NCBI GenBank assembly: GCA_045534165.1
Contig: JAZSJD010000032.1
Location: 1 to 64,000, forward strand
From: SIG575 sp045534165
GTDB taxonomy: Bacteria; Bacillota; Clostridia; Oscillospirales; Acutalibacteraceae
Length of the DNA stretch: 64,000 nt
Direction: 5' to 3'
Made by a program: the position numbers and the translations under genes. Below the pieces are notes generated by a model, which searched no databases, was not told where the DNA came from, and saw only the letters and a list, made by a program, of their open reading frames with translations. Below, piece by piece: positions 49,677 to 59,014 of the stretch. Position 1 is the stretch's first letter, and each line of letters begins with the position of its first letter.

Positions 49677-50498
49677 TTAAAGGTTTAAAGCGAGCAAGTG
49701 CTCAGCATTGAGATGAAAAATCTTATTTCGGTTTTCTTCTGATATGGGAAGTCTGTTTAATGTGTCAACAAAATTCTTTTGCTCTCCCCAGGGAGAATCG
49801 CTTGCAAAAAGGATTTTGTCAAAACCATGTTTTTCAAACATTTTAACTAAAAAATCAGGCTCAATTTTGTTCAGTACATAGCTTGTGTCAAGCCAAACAT
49901 TTTTTGAACAAAGTTTTTCATAACTTTCTTCGGCACCATGGTGACCGCCTAAATGAGCAAGAATAATTTTGTTGTTTTCTTCAGCATCAATTTTTTCTAA
50001 CATATCAAGGGCTCTGTCAATGGAGCAGTGGAGATTATCGGGAGAAAGCGCATCATAACCGCAGTGAATAACAGTAATAAGACCGATTTCTTCTGCGTGA
50101 CGGATAATTCTTAAATATTTTTCATCGTTTATATATGTGTTCTGATAATCAGGATGCAGTTTGATACCTTTAAGTCCCAGAGATTTTATATAATCAAGTT
50201 TTTCTTCAGGGCTATCATTATCAGGGTGAATACCGCCGAAAGCAATTATTCCGTTTTTGAAATTCAGTTCAGCAGAAAAACGATTTATGCTTTCAAACTG
50301 TTTAGGGTTAGTAACGACAGGCAGAATAACGCTGTAATCAATTCCCGCTTCATTCATTGAAGCTTTAAGCGAAGCAAGAGTACCGTTTGTGTATGCAGCA
50401 CATTCTTCATTCTGCTCACAAAGGTAAGTTTTCAGTTTTTCAACAGTTGCTTCTGCTATCTTATCAGGGAATATATGTGTGTGAAAATCAATTATCAT
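49677..50498 (-). CDS. amidohydrolase family 2 (TIM-barrel) protein
   Basis: A 273-residue metal-dependent hydrolase or decarboxylase-like protein. IIDFHTHIFPD (HxH, residues about 5-7) provides the first metal ligands, IKLHPDYQN the central segment, VIHCGYDA another His, ILAHLGGHHG the fourth, and FASDSPWG the metal Asp. The family includes ACMS decarboxylase-like and lactonase enzymes; the substrate here cannot be specified. ATG 50498 has AAAGGAAC upstream, and the longer frame lacks support. Divergent from the symporter gene, with a promoter overlapped by an inverted repeat. No good terminator follows. Confidence 0.82.
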   Translation of the reverse strand: MIIDFHTHIFPDKIAEATVEKLKTYLCEQNEECAAYTNGTLASLKASMNEAGIDYSVILPVVTNPKQFESINRFSAELNFKNGIIAFGGIHPDNDSPEEKLDYIKSLGLKGIKLHPDYQNTYINDEKYLRIIRHAEEIGLITVIHCGYDALSPDNLHCSIDRALDMLEKIDAEENNKIILAHLGGHHGAEESYEKLCSKNVWLDTSYVLNKIEPDFLVKMFEKHGFDKILFASDSPWGEQKNFVDTLNRLPISEENRNKIFHLNAEHLLALNL

Positions 50499-50522
50499 TT
50501 TAATGTTCCTTTTTAGTTTTCT

Positions 50523-50544
50523 ACAATGTTTAATTTTACATTGT
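50523..50544. promoter_or_regulatory. inverted repeat, probable operator
   Basis: ACAATGT (50523-50529) and ACATTGT (50538-50544) with an 8-base gap cover the -10 and expected start site of the amidohydrolase promoter and lie 40 bases upstream of the symporter start. Confidence 0.5.
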
Positions 50545-50561
50545 TTTACGTAATAAGTCAA
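50533..50561 (-). promoter_or_regulatory. promoter of the amidohydrolase gene
   Basis: Minus strand: -35 TTGACT (50561-50556), 17-base spacer, -10 TAAAAT (50538-50533). Confidence 0.65.
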
Positions 50562-50582
50562 ATAAAAGTTGGAGATGTGGAC

Positions 50583-52106
50583 ATGTTTATCAAAATTTCA
50601 TTGCTTGCATTTTTTGTTGCAATCATGATTGGCGTGGGTTTCCTTTGCCGTCGCAAAGCAACAGATGTTAACGGTTTCGTTTTAGGAGGAAGAGGTGTAG
50701 GCCCCTGGCTTACTGCTTTCAGTTACGGAACGTCATATTTTTCAGCTGTTATCTTCATAGGATATGCAGGTCAGTTTGGTTGGAAATACGGTCTTGCAGC
50801 AACATGGATAGGTATAGGTAATGCTTTGATCGGTTCTCTTTTAGCCTGGAAATTCCTCGGCAGAAGAACAAGAGTAATGACACAACACCTGTCAAGCAAA
50901 ACAATGCCTGAATTTTTCGGCAAACGTTTTGAAAGCAAGCCTCTTAAAATTATAGCATCAATGCTTGTTTTTATTTTCCTTGTTCCTTATACTGCATCTC
51001 TTTTTAATGGCTTATCAAGGCTTTTTGAAATGGCATTTAATATACCCTATACATATTGCGTTATAGCAATGGCTGTTCTTTGCGGTATTTATGTTGTAGT
51101 AGGCGGATATATGGCAACAGCTATCAACGATTTAATTCAGGGTATTATTATGTTGGTAGGAATTGAGGCAGTTGTTGTTGCGGTTTTGAAAACTCAGGGT
51201 GGTTTTACAGAAGCAGTCAGTGCACTTTCATTAATTCCCACAGACGGTACAACACAAACAGGTGAGTATGCTTCAATCTTAGGTCCTGATTGGTTTAATC
51301 TTCTTGGTGTTGTTCTTCTTACATCTCTCGGCACTTGGGGACTTCCTCAGATGATCGGCAAATTCTATGCTATCAGAGATGAAAAATCAATCAAAACGGG
51401 TACAATTGTTTCAACAATTTTTGCTCTTGTAGTTGCAGGCGGTTGTTATTTCCTTGGTGGATTCGGCAGATTGTTCGGCGACAGAGTTGAATATACAGCA
51501 GACGGTTCAATAATTTACGACAGTATTGTTCCCGGAATGCTCCGTGGTTTATCAGATGTTCTTATAGCTATTGTTGTAATACTTGTTCTCTCTGCATCAA
51601 TGTCAACATTGTCTTCACTTGTTTTAACATCAAGTTCAACAATAACCCTTGATTTTATTGCTCCTCTTCGCAAAAAAGACTTGCAAGAAAAGTCAAAATT
51701 GTCTATAATGAGAGTGTTCGTAGTATTCTTTATTATTGTTTCAGCAACAATTGCAATTATACAGGCAAAATCCTCAGTAACATTTATAGCACAGCTTATG
51801 GGAATTTCCTGGGGCGCACTTGCAGGTGCATTTTTAGCACCATTCCTTCTTTCTCTCTATTGGAAGAAAGTAACGAAAGTGGCAGTTCTTGTAAACTTCA
51901 TTACAGGTGCAGGCATTATGGTTCTTAATATGGTTGCAAAAGATATTTTCCCTGAAATTCTCAAATCACCCCTTAATGCAGGTGTGTTCGCTATGCTTTT
52001 AGGCTTTGTTGTAGTTCCTGTTGTCAGCCTTATGACACAGAAATCACTTGATAGCAAAAAGACAGATAAAATGTTTGAATGTTTTAAAAAAAGTAAAAAA
52101 ATATGA
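50583..52106 (+). CDS. sodium:solute symporter (SSS family)
   Basis: A 507-residue membrane transporter with about 13 helices. Family features include an extracellular start directly entering helix 1, GFVLGGRGVGPWLTAFSYGT (residues about 31-50), FIGYAGQFGWKYG, and a GGYMATAINDLIQGIIM segment around helix 5-6 matching the SSS signature. It imports a solute with Na+. Position 13 bases before PaaK, in the indolepyruvate oxidoreductase operon, suggests an aromatic acid, keto acid or amino acid as cargo; this is inference. ATG 50583 has GGAGATG upstream. Confidence 0.85.
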   Translation: MFIKISLLAFFVAIMIGVGFLCRRKATDVNGFVLGGRGVGPWLTAFSYGTSYFSAVIFIGYAGQFGWKYGLAATWIGIGNALIGSLLAWKFLGRRTRVMTQHLSSKTMPEFFGKRFESKPLKIIASMLVFIFLVPYTASLFNGLSRLFEMAFNIPYTYCVIAMAVLCGIYVVVGGYMATAINDLIQGIIMLVGIEAVVVAVLKTQGGFTEAVSALSLIPTDGTTQTGEYASILGPDWFNLLGVVLLTSLGTWGLPQMIGKFYAIRDEKSIKTGTIVSTIFALVVAGGCYFLGGFGRLFGDRVEYTADGSIIYDSIVPGMLRGLSDVLIAIVVILVLSASMSTLSSLVLTSSSTITLDFIAPLRKKDLQEKSKLSIMRVFVVFFIIVSATIAIIQAKSSVTFIAQLMGISWGALAGAFLAPFLLSLYWKKVTKVAVLVNFITGAGIMVLNMVAKDIFPEILKSPLNAGVFAMLLGFVVVPVVSLMTQKSLDSKKTDKMFECFKKSKKI

Positions 52107-52119
52107 GGGATAAACAGAA

Positions 52120-53433
52120 ATGAAAAGTAATTTTTTTCAGAAAGACATTGAAACAATGTCACGAAAACAAATTGAAGAACTTCAGCTTGAAAGACTTAAA
52201 TGGATAGTTGATTACAGTATCAGAAACGTTCCTTTCTATGCTGAAAGATTATCAAAAGCAGGTGTGACTGCCGAAAAAATCAAAAGTCTTTCCGATATTC
52301 AGTACATACCTTTCACCACAAAGGATGATATAAGAGATAACTATCCTTTTGGTCTTTTCGGTGCGAAGATGAAAGATATTGTACGTATCCACGCATCAAG
52401 CGGAACAACAGGCAAACCTACTGTTGTTGGCTACACTAAAAACGATATCAATAACTGGAGCGACTGTGTTGCACGTCTTTCTGCAGCAGTTGGTGTAACA
52501 GATGAAGACGTTGCCCAGATTTCATTTGGTTACGGTCTTTTCACAGGTGCGTTGGGTCTGCACTACGGTCTTGAAAAATTAGGTTGTGCAGTTATTCCTG
52601 TATCAAGCGGTAACACAGAAAAGCAGGCAATGCTTCTTAAAGATTTCGGTACAACAGTTTTAATCAGTACACCTTCTTATGCTATGTATATGAGCGAAGT
52701 TGCTCACGATATGGGCATTACAAATGATGAACTTAAACTCCGTATCGGTCTTTTCGGTTCAGAAGGATGCACAATGGAACTTCGTGATAAAATCGAAAAA
52801 GGTTTCGGTCTTTTCTCAACAGATAACTATGGTATGAGCGAACTTATGGGTCCGGGTGTATCAGGTGAATGCGTTGAACGTGACGGACTTCATTTTGCAG
52901 AAGACCATTTCCTTCCTGAAATCATCAATAGTGAAACAGGTAAAAAATTAGGCGCAGGCGAAGAAGGCGAGCTTGTTGTTACAACTCTTACCAAAGAGGG
53001 TATTCCCATGCTTCGTTACAGAACAAAGGATATCACAAAGCTTAATTACGATACTTGTAAATGTGGCAGAACTCACTGCCGTATGGATAAAGTCGGTGGC
53101 AGAGCAGACGATATGCTCAAAATCCGTGGCGTTAATGTTTTCCCGTCACAGATTGAAAGTATTCTTGCACAGATTGAGGGTATTTCACCCCACTATGAAC
53201 TTGTTCTTACAAGAAAGAACTATACAGACTATCTTGAAGTAAGAATTGAAATTAATGATGCTTCACTGCTTGAAAATTACGGTAAACTTGAAGAACTGAG
53301 AAACTCTGCTGTTGCAAAGCTTAAAACAGTTCTTGGTATCAGTGCAAAAGTATCTCTTGTTGCTCCTCGTTCACTTAAAAGATACGAGGGTAAAGCAAGA
53401 AGAATTGTTGATAAGAGAAATGAGGTAGAATAA
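52120..53433 (+). CDS. paaK: phenylacetate-CoA ligase (first copy)
   Basis: A 437-residue adenylate-forming ligase that joins aryl acetate to CoA with ATP, giving AMP and pyrophosphate. Visible are RIHASSGTTGKPTVVGYT (AMP-binding P-loop, about 90-107), SFGYGLFTGALGLHYG, YGMSELMGPGV, RYRTKDI and GRADDMLKIRGVNVFPSQIE (hinge). Four Cys in CKCGRTHC sit near the C-terminal domain, as usual for PaaK. RBS GAGGGAT lies upstream. It is followed directly by iorA, fitting production or activation of indole-acetyl or phenylacetyl-CoA. Confidence 0.92.
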   Translation: MKSNFFQKDIETMSRKQIEELQLERLKWIVDYSIRNVPFYAERLSKAGVTAEKIKSLSDIQYIPFTTKDDIRDNYPFGLFGAKMKDIVRIHASSGTTGKPTVVGYTKNDINNWSDCVARLSAAVGVTDEDVAQISFGYGLFTGALGLHYGLEKLGCAVIPVSSGNTEKQAMLLKDFGTTVLISTPSYAMYMSEVAHDMGITNDELKLRIGLFGSEGCTMELRDKIEKGFGLFSTDNYGMSELMGPGVSGECVERDGLHFAEDHFLPEIINSETGKKLGAGEEGELVVTTLTKEGIPMLRYRTKDITKLNYDTCKCGRTHCRMDKVGGRADDMLKIRGVNVFPSQIESILAQIEGISPHYELVLTRKNYTDYLEVRIEINDASLLENYGKLEELRNSAVAKLKTVLGISAKVSLVAPRSLKRYEGKARRIVDKRNEVE

Positions 53434-55167
53434 TTGAAAGAGATAATGATAGGCAACGCTGCTGTTGCCAGAGGACTTTATGAAGCAGGTTGCGGTGTTG
53501 TTTCCAGCTATCCCGGAACACCCAGCACAGAAATAACAGAATTTGCAAGTGAATATAACGAAATTTACTGCGAATGGGCACCTAACGAAAAAGTTGCAAT
53601 GGAAGTTGCTTTCGGTGCTTGTCTTGGCGGTAAAAGAAGCGCTTGCGCAATGAAACACGTTGGTCTTAACGTTGCAGCAGACCCTCTTTTCACAATGTCT
53701 TACACAGGTGTAAACGGTGGTCTTGTTATCTGCGTTGCAGATGACCCCGGTATGCATTCATCACAGAATGAGCAGGATTCACGTCACTATGCAATTGCAG
53801 CAAAAGTTCCCATGCTTGAACCTGCAGATTCATCTGAAAGCCTTATCTTTGTAAAAAAAGCTTTTGAACTTTCAGAAAAATACGATACTCCCGTAATTCT
53901 CAGAATGTGTACAAGAATTGCTCACTCACAGAGCATTGTTGAAACATCAGAAAGGGAAGAAATTCCTCAGAAAGAATACGAAAAAAATATCGGCAAATAT
54001 GTTATGATGCCCGGTAATGCTAAAAAGCGTCATCCCTTTGTTGAAGAAAGAACAGAGCTTCTCCGTCAGGTTTCTGAAGGAGACGAATTCAACAGAGTTG
54101 AAATGGGCGGCACAGATTTAGGTATTATCACATCAGGTGCATCTTATCAGTATGTAAAAGAAATTTTCGGCGATACTGTCAGCGTTCTAAAAATAGGTAT
54201 GGTTCATCCGTTACCTATCAATAAAATCAAAGATTTTGCAAGCAAAGTCAAAAGATTGGTTGTTATTGAAGAACTTGACGGAATTATCGAAACACATTGC
54301 AAAAATAACGGTATTGATGTTGAAGGTAAAAACCTTTTCACAAATATCGGTGAATATTCACAGAAAACAATTGCAGAAGTTTTCTCTCTTGAAAAGAAAG
54401 AAAGCGTTGCTCCCGATACAGCCCTTCCCATCCGTCCTCCTGTAATGTGTGCAGGTTGTCCTCACAGAGGTATGTTCTATACTCTTTCACAGAACAAGGT
54501 AACAGTAAGCGGTGATATCGGTTGCTACACATTGGGTGCACAGCTTCCTTTAGGTGCAATTGATACAACTCTCTGTATGGGTGCATCAATTTCAGGTCTT
54601 CATGGTTTCAACAAAGCTATGGGTGAAAAAGGCGAGAAGAAATCTGTTGCAGTTATCGGTGACTCAACATTTATGCATTCAGGTATGACAGGTCTTGTAA
54701 ATATCGCTTATAATGCATCAAATTCAACTGTTATTATTCTTGATAACTCAATCACAGGTATGACAGGTCATCAGCAGAACCCCACAACAGGCTACACAAT
54801 CAAGGGTGATCCTGCTTCAAAAATTGACCTTGAATCTTTCTGTCGTGCAATCGGAATTAACAGAGTAAGAGTTGTAGATCCGTACAATCTTCTTGAATGT
54901 GATAAAGTTCTTAAGGAAGAACTTGAAGCAGAAGAACCTTCTGTTATTATCTCAAGAAGACCCTGTGTTCTTCTTAAATATGTTAAACCCAAAAAGCCTG
55001 TTACAGTTGATGTTGATAAATGTAAAGGCTGTAAAAAATGTATGAAACTCGGTTGCCCTGCAATCAGCATACATAACAAGAAAGCAGATATCGATGCAAC
55101 ACTTTGCGTAGGTTGTGGCGTTTGTGAACAACTTTGTGCATTTGATGCAATAAAAGGGGAGGAGTGA
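53434..55167 (+). CDS. iorA: indolepyruvate:ferredoxin oxidoreductase alpha subunit
   Basis: A 577-residue alpha subunit of indolepyruvate ferredoxin oxidoreductase, which converts aryl pyruvates and CoA to arylacetyl-CoA, CO2 and reduced ferredoxin. The N-terminal pyrimidine domain (GVVSSYPGTPSTEITEFASE), the TPP domain with SGDIGCYTLGAQLP and VIGDSTFMHSG, and a C-terminal ferredoxin domain with CKGCKKCMKLGCP and CVGCGVCEQLC all show. The start is TTG at 53434, directly after the PaaK stop, with GAGGT seven bases upstream. Confidence 0.94.
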   Translation: MKEIMIGNAAVARGLYEAGCGVVSSYPGTPSTEITEFASEYNEIYCEWAPNEKVAMEVAFGACLGGKRSACAMKHVGLNVAADPLFTMSYTGVNGGLVICVADDPGMHSSQNEQDSRHYAIAAKVPMLEPADSSESLIFVKKAFELSEKYDTPVILRMCTRIAHSQSIVETSEREEIPQKEYEKNIGKYVMMPGNAKKRHPFVEERTELLRQVSEGDEFNRVEMGGTDLGIITSGASYQYVKEIFGDTVSVLKIGMVHPLPINKIKDFASKVKRLVVIEELDGIIETHCKNNGIDVEGKNLFTNIGEYSQKTIAEVFSLEKKESVAPDTALPIRPPVMCAGCPHRGMFYTLSQNKVTVSGDIGCYTLGAQLPLGAIDTTLCMGASISGLHGFNKAMGEKGEKKSVAVIGDSTFMHSGMTGLVNIAYNASNSTVIILDNSITGMTGHQQNPTTGYTIKGDPASKIDLESFCRAIGINRVRVVDPYNLLECDKVLKEELEAEEPSVIISRRPCVLLKYVKPKKPVTVDVDKCKGCKKCMKLGCPAISIHNKKADIDATLCVGCGVCEQLCAFDAIKGEE

Positions 55168-55172
55168 TTTAA

Positions 55173-55745
55173 ATGGAAACAAAAAGCATTATGATTGTCG
55201 GCGTAGGCGGTCAGGGTTCACTTCTCGCAAGTAAACTTTTAGGTAAAGTCCTTATGGATGAAGGTTACGATGTTAAAGTTTCAGAAGTTCACGGTATGAG
55301 CCAGAGAGGCGGTTCCGTTGTAACTTATGTAAGATTCAGTGACAAAGTTTATTCACCTATCATCGAAGAAGGCGAAGCAGACTTTGTAATCTCATTTGAA
55401 AAACTTGAAGGTGCAAGATGGGCACATTGCCTTAAAAAAGGCGGAAAGCTTATTGTTAACACACAGCAGATTGACCCGATGCCTGTAATTACAGGTGCTG
55501 CAGTTTATCCTGAAAACATTCTTGATGAGCTTATAGCAAAAGGTCTTGATGTTGATGCAATTGATGCTCTTTCACTTGCAGAGGAAGCAGGTTCATCAAA
55601 AGCAGTAAACGTGGTATTAATGGGCAGACTCGCAAAATATTTCCACATTGACTATGCAAAATGGGAAGCAGCACTTGAAAAGTCAGTAAAACCAAAGTTT
55701 GTAGAACTTAATAAAAAGGCACTTAGCCTTGGCTATAATTTTTAA
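55173..55745 (+). CDS. iorB: indolepyruvate:ferredoxin oxidoreductase beta subunit
   Basis: A 190-residue gamma-type/CoA-binding domain subunit that pairs with IorA. MIVGVGGQGSLLASKLLG opens the fold and VSEVHGMSQRGGSVVTYVR is the family motif. It starts six bases after iorA with GGGGAGGAGTG. Cytoplasmic heteromer with IorA; needed for reaction at the TPP/CoA interface. Confidence 0.94.
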   Translation: METKSIMIVGVGGQGSLLASKLLGKVLMDEGYDVKVSEVHGMSQRGGSVVTYVRFSDKVYSPIIEEGEADFVISFEKLEGARWAHCLKKGGKLIVNTQQIDPMPVITGAAVYPENILDELIAKGLDVDAIDALSLAEEAGSSKAVNVVLMGRLAKYFHIDYAKWEAALEKSVKPKFVELNKKALSLGYNF

Positions 55746-55759
55746 CTCTAAGGAAAGAG

Positions 55760-57067
55760 ATGACAGCAATGAAATTTTGGCAGGAAGAAATTGAAACAGC
55801 CTCTCGTGAACAAATCACGGCCTGGCAGAGTGAACGTCTTGTAAACACAGTAAAAAGAGTTTACGAAAAAGTTCCTTATTACAGAGCAAAAATGGATGAA
55901 GCAGGTGTAAAACCGGAAGATATCAGATCTGTTGAAGATTTAAATAAACTTCCATTTACCTGCAAACAGGATTTAAGAGACACATATCCTTATGGTCTTT
56001 TTGCTTGTGATATGGACGATGTTGTAAGAGTTCATGCATCAAGTGGTACAACAGGTAAACAGATTGTTGTTGGTTACACTAAAAATGACCTTGATGTATG
56101 GGATGATATATGTGCTCGTCAGCTTGTTGCAGCAGGTGCAGATAAATCATCAAAAATCCACGTATCTTATGGTTACGGACTTTTCACAGGTGGCTTTGGT
56201 TTCCATGGCGGTACAACAAAACTTGGTGCAATGGCAATCCCTGTTTCAAGCGGTAACACAGCAAGGCAGATAACAATTCTTCAGGATTTCGGGTCAGAAG
56301 TTCTTTGCTGTACACCTTCATATGCAATGTATATTGCAGAAACAATTGAGAAAATGGGCATTGACAAATCAACTCTTTCTCTCAAAGCAGGTATTTTCGG
56401 TGCAGAACCCTGGACTCAGGAAATGCGACTTCAGCTTGAAGAAAAGCTTAACATCAAGGCATATGATGTTTATGGACTTACAGAAATTATGGGTCCCGGC
56501 GTTGCTTATGAATGTGCAGAACAAACAGGTATGCACGTGAATGAAGACCACTTCATCATTGAAGCTCTTGACCCGGATACAGGTTTACCTGTTCCTGACG
56601 GTGAACCCGGTGAAATTGTTTTCACTTGTATCACAAAGGAAGCTTTCCCCATTATCCGTTACAGAACAAGAGATATTGCTGTTCTTTCACATGAAAAATG
56701 TTCTTGTGGCAGAACATTCGTTAAAATGTCAAAACCCATGGGCAGAACAGACGATATGCTTATCATCAGAGGTGTTAACGTGTTCCCCTCACAGATTGAA
56801 ACAGTTCTTCTCAATATGGGTTATGCACCTAACTATCAGATTCTTGTTGACAGAGTCAACAACCTTGATACAATTCAGGTTCAGGTTGAAATGTCAGACA
56901 ATATGTTCTCAGACACAGTTACAAAAATTTCAAAAGCAGAACACGCGATTGAAGATGGTCTTAAGTCACTTCTCGGTGTTGCTGCTGATGTCAAACTTGT
57001 GGCACCTAACACAATTGCCCGTTCAGAAGGTAAGGCAAAACGTGTTATTGATAACAGAAAGAAATAA
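55760..57067 (+). CDS. paaK: phenylacetate-CoA ligase (second copy)
   Basis: A 435-residue paralogue of the first PaaK. RVHASSGTTGKQIVVGYT, SYGYGLFTGGFGFHGG, YGLTEIMGPGV, RYRTRDI and GRTDDMLIIRGVNVFPSQIE all mirror it, and CSCGRTF is the corresponding Cys cluster. The two copies differ throughout, so they are old paralogues, possibly with different aryl acid preference or working in opposite directions. ATG 55760 is taken; ATG 55769 is possible. It lies 14 bases after iorB. Confidence 0.92.
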   Translation: MTAMKFWQEEIETASREQITAWQSERLVNTVKRVYEKVPYYRAKMDEAGVKPEDIRSVEDLNKLPFTCKQDLRDTYPYGLFACDMDDVVRVHASSGTTGKQIVVGYTKNDLDVWDDICARQLVAAGADKSSKIHVSYGYGLFTGGFGFHGGTTKLGAMAIPVSSGNTARQITILQDFGSEVLCCTPSYAMYIAETIEKMGIDKSTLSLKAGIFGAEPWTQEMRLQLEEKLNIKAYDVYGLTEIMGPGVAYECAEQTGMHVNEDHFIIEALDPDTGLPVPDGEPGEIVFTCITKEAFPIIRYRTRDIAVLSHEKCSCGRTFVKMSKPMGRTDDMLIIRGVNVFPSQIETVLLNMGYAPNYQILVDRVNNLDTIQVQVEMSDNMFSDTVTKISKAEHAIEDGLKSLLGVAADVKLVAPNTIARSEGKAKRVIDNRKK

Positions 57068-57081
57068 AGGAGGCTATAACA

Positions 57082-57513
57082 ATGACTATTAATCAGTTGT
57101 CAATTTTTGTTGAAAACAAAGCAGGCGCACTTGGTGAAATTACTCACATTTTAGCAAAGGAAAATATTGATATCCGAGCAATGTCAATTGCAGACACAAA
57201 GGATTTCGGTATTTTGCGTCTTATTGTAAGTGATGAAGAAAAAGCAAAGAAAGCACTTAAAGAAAACGACTGTATCGTGTCAATCACAGAGGTTGTGGGT
57301 ATTGCTATCACAGATGAACCCGGCAGCCTTTCAAGAGTTATGGAGCTTCTTTATAAAAACGGAATCAACGTTGAATATATGTATGCTTTCATAACAATTT
57401 CAAAGCAGTATGCTTATGTTGTTGTACGTGTTGAAGATAACAGCAAGGCAATTGAAATTCTTAAAGCAAACGATGTTAAACTTGTAAGCAAAGACGATAT
57501 TAAGAATCTTTAA
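57082..57513 (+). CDS. double ACT-domain protein
   Basis: A 143-residue protein made of two ACT domains: LSIFVENKAGALGEITHILA (residues about 6-25) and ITDEPGSLSRVMELLYKNGI (about 74-93). ACT pairs bind amino acids, and this small form commonly accompanies PaaK/IorAB operons, where it may sense aromatic or branched amino acids. No catalytic domain. Start follows AAAGGAGG, and a strong terminator follows, closing the operon. Confidence 0.9.
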   Translation: MTINQLSIFVENKAGALGEITHILAKENIDIRAMSIADTKDFGILRLIVSDEEKAKKALKENDCIVSITEVVGIAITDEPGSLSRVMELLYKNGINVEYMYAFITISKQYAYVVVRVEDNSKAIEILKANDVKLVSKDDIKNL

Positions 57514-57518
57514 TTAAA

Positions 57519-57554
57519 AAGAAAACTTCGGCATACCCCTGCCGAAGTTTTCTT
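57519..57554 (+). terminator. intrinsic terminator of the PaaK/Ior operon
   Basis: A 15-bp perfect inverted repeat (57519-57533 and 57540-57554), with the T tract in the right arm. Confidence 0.9.
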
Positions 57555-57574
57555 GCAACAGAGAGGAAAAAGTT

Positions 57575-59014
57575 ATGAAAAAGATAATTTCAGCATTTCT
57601 CGCAGTAATAATGGCTTTCACAATTTCAGTTTCTGTTTATGCAGAAAGTCTGAAAGATGACAGAATTCCCACAATTGTAGTTTCAGGCATGGATTTCGCA
57701 GGACTCCGTATTGATTTAGGTAAGGAAACAGAAAGAAATCTCCTTGGTGAAATTAATGCAGGAGAAATCATCTTAACTGTTGTTACAGGTCTTATAAAAA
57801 CAATGGTTCTGATGGATGCAGAAGGTTTCACATCATCAATTTTTGATTATGCTTCACGCATTCTTGAGGGCTATTCATTTGATGAAAACGGTGAGTCTGT
57901 TTATGATGTATCACCTCATAATGAATATCCTCTTGCAGTAGAAAATTACGACAATCTTTATCATGCAGATGATGATTCATCAGCAGAAAAAGGTGTTGTA
58001 AAAACTTGTATTGAAGCTTTCGGAGGAGACAGAACATATTTTTATTATTATGATTGGCGTCTTGATCCCTTTGATAATGCAGATGACCTAAACGAACTTG
58101 CACAAACAGCAATGAAAGATGCAAATTCAGACAAAGTGAATATTATCTGTTGCAGTATGGGTGGCGTGGAAACACTTGCTTATATGACAAAATACGGTAC
58201 AGATCAGATTAATTCATGTACATTCCTTTGCTCAACAGTTTATGGTGCATACGTTGTAAGTGACGTTTTGCAAGGTAAAATTGAACTTACACCTACTTCA
58301 GCAATGAATTATCTTACATCTCTTGCAGGGGAAGACCTTGAACCTCTTATGCTTATTCTCAGATATTCAGGTATCGGCCCTCTTGTAGGTATGCTTGCAG
58401 GACTTCTTGTTGATAACCTTAAAGAAGGTGCATTTAACGAGGTTCTTAAACCTAACTTTTCAACAATGCCTGTTCTTTGGGCACTTGTTCTTCCTGATGA
58501 ATATGAAGCGGCAAAAGAACATTGCTTTGGTGGGGAAGAAGAAAAATATGCAAAAATTATTGAAAAAGCAGAACGACTTCAGGAAATGATGAGAAATCGT
58601 GACGCAATGCTTGATAAGGCTGTAAAAAATGGTATGAAAATTGCTTTTGTTTCAAACTATAACACAGCTCTTGTTCCTGTTTACGAAAGAAGCACAACAC
58701 AAGGTGACGGTGTTCTTGAAACAGCTCTTATGGCAGGAGGCGCAACTGTTTCAGATATAGGCAAAACTCTTGACGTGCAGGCAGGCAAATATGTATCAGC
58801 AGATAAAATCATTGATGCATCAACTTGCCTTTATCCTGATTACACATGGTTTGTCAAAGATGCACCACACATTGCCTGTCGCTACGATTCAACATACAGC
58901 GATTTCATAACATATCTTGTAACAAGTGAAACCCAGCCTACTATAATGACAAACAGACTTTATCCTCAGTTTATGTATGCTGATGAAGGACAGAATGTTT
59001 ATGCACTTGTGTAA
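57575..59014 (+). CDS. secreted LCAT/lipase-like alpha/beta hydrolase
   Basis: A 479-residue exported protein. The signal peptide has cleavage after VYA near residue 23. IPTIVVSGMDFAGLRID opens the hydrolase fold, and the nucleophile elbow CCSMGGVE has Ser194 (C-x-S-x-G rather than G-x-S-x-G). YYDWRLDPFDNADDL precedes it, a string typical of the LCAT/phospholipid acyltransferase group. A late DASTCLYPDYTWFVKDAPH contains the likely His. Probably an extracellular lipase or acyltransferase. ATG 57575 has AGAGGAAA. The next gene overlaps its 3' end. Confidence 0.75.
   Translation: MKKIISAFLAVIMAFTISVSVYAESLKDDRIPTIVVSGMDFAGLRIDLGKETERNLLGEINAGEIILTVVTGLIKTMVLMDAEGFTSSIFDYASRILEGYSFDENGESVYDVSPHNEYPLAVENYDNLYHADDDSSAEKGVVKTCIEAFGGDRTYFYYYDWRLDPFDNADDLNELAQTAMKDANSDKVNIICCSMGGVETLAYMTKYGTDQINSCTFLCSTVYGAYVVSDVLQGKIELTPTSAMNYLTSLAGEDLEPLMLILRYSGIGPLVGMLAGLLVDNLKEGAFNEVLKPNFSTMPVLWALVLPDEYEAAKEHCFGGEEEKYAKIIEKAERLQEMMRNRDAMLDKAVKNGMKIAFVSNYNTALVPVYERSTTQGDGVLETALMAGGATVSDIGKTLDVQAGKYVSADKIIDASTCLYPDYTWFVKDAPHIACRYDSTYSDFITYLVTSETQPTIMTNRLYPQFMYADEGQNVYALV

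Noticed and set aside
49673..49692. Intrinsic terminator for the amidohydrolase gene
   Set aside because: 9-bp inverted repeat lies on the stop codon and no T tract follows on either strand.
56541..57092. 183-codon frame overlapping the second PaaK
   Set aside because: Out-of-frame shadow of a well-supported gene, with no family features.
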